NCBI GenBank assembly: GCA_020846515.1
Contig: JADLDX010000833.1
Span: 1 to 5,802 of the forward strand
Source: Pirellulaceae bacterium
GTDB taxonomy: Bacteria; Planctomycetota; Planctomycetia; Pirellulales; Pirellulaceae
Length of the DNA stretch: 5,802 nt
Reading direction: 5' to 3'
Positions within the stretch are counted from its first letter, which is position 1; each line of letters begins with the position of its first letter. Under the pieces are notes generated by a model that saw only the letters and a program-made list of their open reading frames with translations, was not told the DNA's origin and searched no databases. The position numbers were made by a program, and so were the translations under genes. Shown here piece after piece: positions 1 through 4,751 of the stretch.

Positions 1-412
1 CAATGGTCGTAAACCAATCAGCACATCCAATCGTCTCTAGTTGTCGTACGATGATCTCTCGAAATCCGCCGCTGGCCACCGCCATCGGAATTTTGCCGCG
101 GTAATGAGCTGCCACTTCTAAAACAACATCGATCGGTTCCAGCAAATGCAACAGTTCAAGAAACGCAGCCTCCTTTTCATGGGCTGCCTGTTGCACGTTG
201 ATGGTCACCTGCTGTTCGCTGGCAAGTTTTTCAATGATGCGATCGGTGGGCACTCCGGCTAGTTGATAAAAACGAGCTTCTGGGAAATCGATGCCGTAAC
301 GCTGCATGGTCGCTTGCCAAGCCTGGAAGTGGACCGGCATCGAATCGGTCAGCGTGCCATCGCAATCAAAGATGATGCCTTGATAGTCGCGCTGCGGAAA
401 GTATGGTTTCAT
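1..412 (-). CDS. HAD-superfamily hydrolase, beta-phosphoglucomutase/YqaB-like (partial, C-terminus outside window)
   Basis: Reading leftward from the ATG at 412, the frame stays open to the window edge, giving the first 137 residues of a protein whose family is usually about 200-230 aa. HAD motif I is clear: IIFDCDGTLTDS, with D16 the expected nucleophile and D18 the acid/base. It is followed by MPVHFQAW, as in subfamily IA enzymes with a helical cap inserted after motif I. The cap spans roughly residues 24-95 and includes LAGVPTDRI. Motif II is PMAVASGG, with S114. The motif III lysine and motif IV acidic residues lie beyond the window. The overall pattern resembles E. coli YqaB (fructose-1-phosphatase) and beta-phosphoglucomutase, so a cytoplasmic sugar-phosphate phosphatase or mutase is likely; the substrate cannot be told. 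The start lies 8 nt after the stop of the DUF1501 gene, and the GGAG before it overlaps the end of that gene, so the two are probably co-transcribed and translationally coupled. Confidence 0.9.
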   Translation of the reverse strand, partial: MKPYFPQRDYQGIIFDCDGTLTDSMPVHFQAWQATMQRYGIDFPEARFYQLAGVPTDRIIEKLASEQQVTINVQQAAHEKEAAFLELLHLLEPIDVVLEVAAHYRGKIPMAVASGGFREIIVRQLETIGCADWFTTI

Positions 413-415
413 AAA

Positions 416-427
416 GAGCTTTAGCTC
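416..427 (-). other. Small inverted repeat over the DUF1501 stop and HAD ribosome-binding site
   Basis: The sequence GAGCTTTAGCTC is a 5+5 inverted repeat with a 2-nt centre. As a hairpin it would form at most four pairs around a TTTA loop. On the minus strand it covers the DUF1501 stop codon (421-423) and most of the GGAG that precedes the HAD start at 412. It could slightly occlude that site until ribosomes finish the upstream gene, which would fit coupled translation. It is too short and lacks a U-tract, so it is not a terminator. It may simply be chance. Confidence 0.25.
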
Positions 428-1872
428 CACAAGCCGAGCACAGGTTGTCCATCTTCGACAATCTGCGTCGGTCGAGATTCAGCATTCAAGACACGCATTT
501 CATGATCAATACCCAGAGCGTGATAGACCGTAGCCGCTAAATCTTCTGGCGTTACCGGGTCGTCTACCGGATAGGCAGCATCTTTATCAGAGCGACCATA
601 CGTCGTACCGCCAGGAATGCCAGCTCCGGCCAGCACGGCCGGGAAAAGCGTACTCCAGTGATCACGCCCCCACTGGGCATTGCCCTTGGGCGTGCGACCC
701 ATCTCGCCGGTGGCAATCACCAGCGTTTCATCCAACAAGCCGCGCTGCGCCAGATCGGTAATGAGCGCCGAGTAGGCTTGATCGAACGTGGGCAACAGAC
801 TCTTCTTGACATCATCACTATTGCGATGGGAATCCCAACTATAGCCATCCACGCAATCGTAGTGCACTGTCACGTACCGCACGCCGGCTTCGATCAACCG
901 TCGCGCCATCAACGCCGATTGACCAAACAGATGCCGGCCATAACGATCGCGAACGGCAGCCGTCTCGCGACGAATGTCTAGAGCTTGCCGTGTCGCTTCG
1001 GAGGTCACCAGCGAAAAGGCGCGTTGGCGAAACGCGTCGTAGCCAGCCAATGCACCGCTGGTCTCCAATTGCTGACGCTGGTCATTCAATTGCGAGAGCA
1101 ACGTTTGTCGACCGCGCAATCGATCAAGCGTGATGCCGTCTTGATTGGCCATGCCGGAGATGGCGAACGTCAGCTCTTCATCGCTGCACGTCCGCCAGTA
1201 TGGGTTGTCTTGAAGATCGCGCTTGTCGATCTTAGTTGTGAGCGGATTGTAGCGCTGCCCCATCCAACCGGCATGTTCACCGGGACGCGGATATTGCCCA
1301 GCCTGTTGTAAGCGTCCTAGCGAGTTGGGGACCACCATGTACGAAGGCAAGGCACGGCTCAGACCTACACGCGACTGGTCCTGGTACTCAACCATCGATC
1401 CCATCGAAGGCCAGTCTTTGGGTGTCGGCGAAAATCCACCGCCAATAGGCACGTGCCAGCGTCGACCCGTTTGAATGTAATGGGCGCCACCGCTGTGGTC
1501 ATTGAAGGAGTGCGACATGGTACGCACAACGCGGAAACGGTCGGAGATGTTGGCCGTCAGTGGCAGGTGCTCGCTAATCAGTAGCCCAGGCGTGCGCGAA
1601 GGAATCGGGCGAAACGGTCCGCGGATTTTCTCTGGCGCCTCCGGCTTCAGGTCGAAGGGCTCAAGTTGGCTGGGGCCACCAAACACCAACAGGAAAATCA
1701 CCGATTTGGCCTTGGGCGCGGCGCGTGATTCGGTCGCTTGACTGGCTAACGCTTCGGCCTGCAGCAGTTGCGGCAACGTCAGCCCCAACATGCCTGCTCC
1801 ACCGGCTCGCAATACTTCACGCCGCGTTACACCATCGCAAACATTACGTCGGGAACCTAGGATGTTCAACAT
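421..1872 (-). CDS. Tat-exported DUF1501 family protein (alkaline-phosphatase/sulfatase-like fold)
   Basis: This is a complete 483-aa protein. Residues 16-22 (TRREVLR) form a twin-arginine motif, followed by a hydrophobic stretch at about 24-37 and an Ala-rich candidate cleavage region near 40-46. It is therefore likely exported folded through the Tat system. The mature part shows DUF1501 landmarks: FGGPSQLEPFDLKPEAP at 64-80, a His-rich HSFNDHSGGAHYIQTGR at 121-137, YSWDSHRN at 344-351, TGEMGRTPK at 388-396 and WGRDHW at 401-406. In sulfatase-clan proteins such Asp/His clusters bind metal. Members are abundant in Planctomycetes, often beside DUF1549/DUF1553 cytochrome-domain genes. Their exact activity is not established; roles in sulfated-polysaccharide use have been proposed. 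No DUF1549/1553 partner is next to it here; the nearest gene in the unit is a HAD hydrolase 8 nt downstream. The ATG at 1872 has only a weak Shine-Dalgarno (AAGG about 12 nt upstream), but it places the Tat motif normally near the N-terminus. Confidence 0.95.
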   Translation of the reverse strand: MLNILGSRRNVCDGVTRREVLRAGGAGMLGLTLPQLLQAEALASQATESRAAPKAKSVIFLLVFGGPSQLEPFDLKPEAPEKIRGPFRPIPSRTPGLLISEHLPLTANISDRFRVVRTMSHSFNDHSGGAHYIQTGRRWHVPIGGGFSPTPKDWPSMGSMVEYQDQSRVGLSRALPSYMVVPNSLGRLQQAGQYPRPGEHAGWMGQRYNPLTTKIDKRDLQDNPYWRTCSDEELTFAISGMANQDGITLDRLRGRQTLLSQLNDQRQQLETSGALAGYDAFRQRAFSLVTSEATRQALDIRRETAAVRDRYGRHLFGQSALMARRLIEAGVRYVTVHYDCVDGYSWDSHRNSDDVKKSLLPTFDQAYSALITDLAQRGLLDETLVIATGEMGRTPKGNAQWGRDHWSTLFPAVLAGAGIPGGTTYGRSDKDAAYPVDDPVTPEDLAATVYHALGIDHEMRVLNAESRPTQIVEDGQPVLGLWS

Positions 1873-2005
1873 AATTAGTAGAAGCCTTGAACATTGGAGT
1901 TTGACTACCAGGCAACCTCACCCAACTTGCGCTACTCCGCTTTATTTTGCACGGCGTGTGAATTCGGGATTCATCCACCGAACAAATTAGCGACCGACTG
2001 AGCAC

Positions 2006-2019
2006 ATTGACATATTGAC
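2006..2019 (+). promoter_or_regulatory. Candidate -35 / direct repeat of ATTGAC
   Basis: ATTGACAT is followed directly by ATTGACTA, giving two ATTGAC hexamers with an 8-bp period. The first contains a perfect TTGACA (2007-2012). It lies about 150 bp upstream of the Fe-S/cNMP gene. No matching -10 element is visible at standard spacing from either copy, so this could be a regulator half-site pair rather than a core promoter. Planctomycete promoters often deviate from the E. coli consensus, so confidence is low. Confidence 0.25.
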
Positions 2020-2091
2020 TAGTTTACAGCGCCGAGCATAGCTAGCGTAAGAGCGTCCCTGAGATCGCAGGTTTCTTCTGCTGAACTATCA

Positions 2092-2115
2092 ATTTCAAAG
2101 AAATCGCCCTAGGCG
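2092..2115 (+). promoter_or_regulatory. Two adjacent short inverted repeats upstream of the Fe-S/cNMP gene
   Basis: ATTTC (2092-2096), AAA, GAAAT (2100-2104) is a perfect 13-bp dyad. It abuts CGCC (2105-2108), CTA, GGCG (2112-2115), a second dyad. Together they sit about 45-70 bp before the start at 2161. They could be an operator or small hairpins in the 5' leader. Stems of only 4-5 bp are expected by chance in a region this long, so this is only a candidate. Confidence 0.2.
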
Positions 2116-2150
2116 GGTTAACGCGGTCCAGGCGGCTTTGACGATTCATG

Positions 2151-2154
2151 AGGA
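2151..2154 (+). promoter_or_regulatory. Shine-Dalgarno AGGA for the Fe-S/cNMP gene
   Basis: AGGA lies 6 nt before the ATG at 2161 and supports that start. A competing in-frame ATG at 2197 (residue 13) is preceded by AAGGGG at 2186-2191 with 5 nt spacing, which is just as strong. The first 12 residues carry no recognised domain, so the sequence does not decide between them; the longer form is kept. Confidence 0.5.
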
Positions 2155-2160
2155 CAGGAC

Positions 2161-3933
2161 ATGTTGTCCACGGTTCCTCGGCTCGAAGGGGTATGGATGA
2201 ATTCGTCGATCGCGGTGGCTCGCCCCCAACGTTGGGATCACCCGCTGGATCCGACGTTGGCTCCACAAATTGTTGCCTGGCTGCTCAAAGAGCCTCCATT
2301 TTGCCAAATGGATGTCAGTTCTTTTGCTAGCTATGCGCCGTTGCCAGACATCCTGAAAAACGATGCCCGACTACACAAACTGGCAACCGGGGATGTGTTG
2401 TTTCAAAAGGGGCAATATGGGGGCAGTGCCTATTTGGTACTGCGTGGGACGGTGCGGATGTTTCTGGCCGATGCCTTGGCGGCAGCCGGCAATGAACTAG
2501 GAACAGTCCAAGCGCGCCCAACCGCCTCCGCTCAGGGCCGTCACTGGCTAGCCTGGTTCTCCAAACAGACCAGCGATGCAAAGGTCAAACGACCAGTCAT
2601 GGGGCTGCGGGATCGAGGACATGGCGCGCGGGTATTCTTACAAGACATCCCTGGAATCTTAGATCAATATCAATCGACCACGGCCAACGCGGGTGAGCTG
2701 TTTGGCGAAATGGCTGCGGTCACGCGTACGGCGCGCGAGTTTACGGCGGTGGCTCAGAGCGATTGTTTGGTTTTAGAGATCCGTTGGCAGGGATTAAAAC
2801 TACTGCGGCAGAGTCCCGAATTTCGCACGATGCTGGACCAGCGTTATCGCTCGCGTGTCTTGAAGGATCACCTTCGCGAAACGCCCTTGATGACCAACGT
2901 GCCGGATGATGATCTGGACCAAGTGATCGCCGCCACGCGTCTGGAATCTTTTGGCGACATGGAATGGTATGCAGACTTTCGTGACCAATCGCAACAGTCA
3001 GCCACCGACCGAATTGCGCGCGAGCCATTGATCGCGGACGAAGGTACGTATGCCGCTGGCTTATGGATCTTGCGCGGCGGATTTGCTCGATTGAGTCGTC
3101 GTCAGGGGGCGGGCCATCGCACGCTGGCTTATTTGGGCAAAGGGCAACTGTTTGGTTTACGCGAATTGGCTCACAACTGGCGTGAACCTTCGGAACAAAC
3201 ATCGCTACCGTTCCAAGAATCGCTGCGCGCGATCGGCTATGTGGATGCACTGTGCATTCCCAAACAGATCGTATTCCGGCATATATTGCCCTATGTAGCC
3301 GCGCACGATTTACCGACGCGCATTAACGCTCCGAGTTATCGATTTGGCCAACCGGTATTGGATGCGCCGATCGACAAGAGTCAATCGCATCTCGATACCG
3401 GCTTGCTCGAGTTCCTGGTGGAAAAGCGTTTGATGAATGGCCGAGCGGCCATGGTGATCGATACCAATCGTTGCACGCGCTGTGACGATTGCGTGAAAGC
3501 CTGCGCGGCGACGCATAACGATACGCCGTTGTTTGAGCGGCGTGGTGCGCAGTATGGTCCCTGGCTGTTTGCGCAGGCCTGCATGCATTGCGAAGATCCG
3601 GTGTGCATGATTGGTTGTCCAACTGGCGCTATCCATCGCGAAGAATCGACGGGACTGGTGCAGATCAATTCGAACTCGTGTATTGGTTGCAAAGCCTGTG
3701 CAGAAAGTTGTCCGTACGACAACATTCGCATGTTGGAGACCACCGACCAGCGTGGGCGCAAGCAAGTAGACAAGCAGGGACTGCCGATCCTACAGGCGTC
3801 CAAGTGCGATCTATGTCAAGGTTCTGGTGGTCGTCCCGCGTGCCAATCCGCTTGTCCCCATGACGCGCTGGTGCGCATCGACATGAGCGATCTGAAAGGA
3901 ATTCAAGCGTGGCTGCAATCCAAGGGCGACTGA
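2161..3933 (+). CDS. Dual cyclic-nucleotide-binding-like domain protein fused to a four-cluster [4Fe-4S] ferredoxin module
   Basis: This is a 590-aa protein with no signal peptide or membrane segment, so it is probably cytoplasmic. A first cNMP-binding-like beta-roll starts near residue 70 (LATGDVLFQKGQYGGSAYLVLRGTVRM by parts). It resumes at 178 with GELFGEMAAVTRTARE, the phosphate-binding-cassette position, after an insertion of about 60-65 residues (110-174). A second, degenerate roll spans about 290-370 (LWILRGGFARL, LGKGQLFGLRELA), where the FGE glutamate is not kept. Residues 430-570 hold 16 cysteines in four groups: C438/441/444/448, C474/477/482/486, C507/510/513/517 and C549/552/561/565. 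This is the pattern of DmsB/HybA/NrfC-type electron-transfer subunits with four [4Fe-4S] clusters, and none is missing. It overlaps a cytochrome b gene by 25 bp, so it probably passes electrons to or from those hemes. Whether it binds cAMP, cGMP or any nucleotide is unknown. Confidence 0.92.
   Translation: MLSTVPRLEGVWMNSSIAVARPQRWDHPLDPTLAPQIVAWLLKEPPFCQMDVSSFASYAPLPDILKNDARLHKLATGDVLFQKGQYGGSAYLVLRGTVRMFLADALAAAGNELGTVQARPTASAQGRHWLAWFSKQTSDAKVKRPVMGLRDRGHGARVFLQDIPGILDQYQSTTANAGELFGEMAAVTRTAREFTAVAQSDCLVLEIRWQGLKLLRQSPEFRTMLDQRYRSRVLKDHLRETPLMTNVPDDDLDQVIAATRLESFGDMEWYADFRDQSQQSATDRIAREPLIADEGTYAAGLWILRGGFARLSRRQGAGHRTLAYLGKGQLFGLRELAHNWREPSEQTSLPFQESLRAIGYVDALCIPKQIVFRHILPYVAAHDLPTRINAPSYRFGQPVLDAPIDKSQSHLDTGLLEFLVEKRLMNGRAAMVIDTNRCTRCDDCVKACAATHNDTPLFERRGAQYGPWLFAQACMHCEDPVCMIGCPTGAIHREESTGLVQINSNSCIGCKACAESCPYDNIRMLETTDQRGRKQVDKQGLPILQASKCDLCQGSGGRPACQSACPHDALVRIDMSDLKGIQAWLQSKGD
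3895..3900 (+). promoter_or_regulatory. Shine-Dalgarno AAAGGA selecting the GTG start at 3909
   Basis: AAAGGA lies inside the end of the Fe-S gene, 8 nt before GTG 3909. It supports a GTG start with a 25-bp overlap over later in-frame candidates (TTG 3939, GTG 3945), which have no comparable upstream match and would leave a shorter positively charged N-terminus. Confidence 0.6.
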
Positions 3934-4751
3934 CCTTCTTGCGAGTGCGACGCCTGCTGGCTTTGTCCTTCACGCTATCGCTGGTGGTGGTGGCCTGGCT
4001 GGCGCTGGAGCAGGTGCGACGTTGGCTGGGTGATCCGGCGATGGCTAGCGGTTGGACGCTGCTGGTCAGCACTTTGGGCTTATATGGTTTGGGCATGCGC
4101 AAACGCGCGATCGCGCGCTCACTCGGACCGGTCGCTGCCTGGTTGCAGGTGCACACTTACTTAGGTCTATTTGCGACGGTGGTCTTTGTCATGCATGTCG
4201 ATTGGCCGATTCGTGGCCAGTTCGAGTTGGCGATGGCGGCCATGTTTTTGTTTATCTCGCTTTCGGGGGCGGTCTTACTGTGGCACAGTCGACGCGTCCC
4301 TAAGCTACTGGCTGTCGTCAAACGCGACTATCGCTTTGAGGATATCCCTCAAATCCAGGCGGATCTGGCCGCGGAGGCTCATGCGACCGTTTTGCAATCG
4401 GCCAACACGGGGGCAGGCGCGACGTTGGCCGAGTATTATCAGCGTAGATTGTTGAACTACTTTCATTCGCCCCGAAGTTGGCTTTATCGCTGCCTGCCCA
4501 CCGGCACTCGTCGCCGGCAGTTGCTGCGCGAATTAGAAGATCTCGATCGCTATCTTGACTCGAGCAGCCTTGTCTTTCGGCAAAAGCTCTCGTCGCTCGT
4601 CATTAGCAAAGATGACACTGACTTCCATCACGCGATGCAGCAACGCCTGCGATGGCTGGTGGCTAGCCATGTGGCGTTGACCTGGTCGCTGCTGCTGATG
4701 ATCGCCGTGCACATCGTCTTGGTGCTCCGCTTTCAAGGGGCGATGGTATGA
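3909..4751 (+). CDS. Di-heme cytochrome b-like integral membrane protein
   Basis: This is a 280-aa protein with five likely membrane helices, at about 15-33, 47-62, 74-97, 105-125 and 253-275. Helix 3 has H82 and H96, and helix 5 has H254 and H268. In both pairs 13 residues separate the histidines, the classic spacing for two b hemes stacked across the membrane. Positive residues at RVRR (12-15) and GMRKRAIAR (62-70) place the N-terminus and the 2-3 loop in the cytoplasm. Helices 3 and 5 then run the same way, so H82/H254 would hold the inner heme and H96/H268 the outer one. A soluble loop of about 125 residues (127-250), rich in charge and with LRELEDLDRYL, lies on the cytoplasmic side and could dock the Fe-S protein. 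The order loop-then-final His helix recalls a b-type cytochrome family seen beside Fe-S and c-type cytochrome genes in environmental bacteria. The gene starts with GTG inside the previous gene and ends in an ATGA overlap with the next. Confidence 0.85.
   Translation: MAAIQGRLTFLRVRRLLALSFTLSLVVVAWLALEQVRRWLGDPAMASGWTLLVSTLGLYGLGMRKRAIARSLGPVAAWLQVHTYLGLFATVVFVMHVDWPIRGQFELAMAAMFLFISLSGAVLLWHSRRVPKLLAVVKRDYRFEDIPQIQADLAAEAHATVLQSANTGAGATLAEYYQRRLLNYFHSPRSWLYRCLPTGTRRRQLLRELEDLDRYLDSSSLVFRQKLSSLVISKDDTDFHHAMQQRLRWLVASHVALTWSLLLMIAVHIVLVLRFQGAMV
4735..4740 (+). promoter_or_regulatory. Shine-Dalgarno AAGGGG for the cytochrome c gene
   Basis: AAGGGG lies 7 nt before ATG 4748. That ATG overlaps the TGA of the cytochrome b gene (ATGA, 4748-4751), a typical arrangement for translational coupling, and fixes the start of the following reading frame. 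Confidence 0.65.

Larger units (their letters stand above)
1873..2160. other. Divergent intergenic region between the DUF1501 and Fe-S/cNMP genes
   Basis: These 288 bases separate two divergently read units and should hold both promoters. I see no convincing paired -35/-10 on either strand. On the plus strand TTGACA at 2007-2012 matches a sigma-70 -35 box, but there is no good -10 about 17 bases on. The ATTGAC hexamer occurs twice, 8 bp apart (2006-2011 and 2014-2019). Further on, ATTTC-AAA-GAAAT (2092-2104) is immediately followed by CGCC-CTA-GGCG (2105-2115). Short open frames crossing this region lack ribosome-binding sites and family features, so I call no gene here. Confidence 0.6.

Noticed and set aside
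658..1311. Plus-strand open frames of about 107 and 108 codons opposite the DUF1501 gene
   Set aside because: They lie wholly antisense to a well-supported conserved gene, show no family motif, and their length is expected from the GC-rich codon bias of the real strand.
2007..2044. A full sigma-70 promoter built on TTGACA at 2007
   Set aside because: No hexamer close to TATAAT occurs at 16-18 bp spacing from either TTGAC copy; only the -35-like box is reported, at low confidence.
2741..3250. Minus-strand open frame of 169 codons opposite the Fe-S/cNMP gene
   Set aside because: It is antisense to the conserved gene, its translation is rich in Arg/Pro/His/Ser without recognisable domains, and no ribosome-binding site stands out.
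2161..3933. Possibility that the cNMP-domain protein is a CRP/FNR transcription factor
   Set aside because: No helix-turn-helix follows either beta-roll; the C-terminus is a four-cluster ferredoxin module.
3310..4156. Several minus-strand frames opposite the ferredoxin module and start of cytochrome b
   Set aside because: They are shadows of the cysteine-rich coding strand; the plus-strand frame has all 16 cluster cysteines in family spacing.
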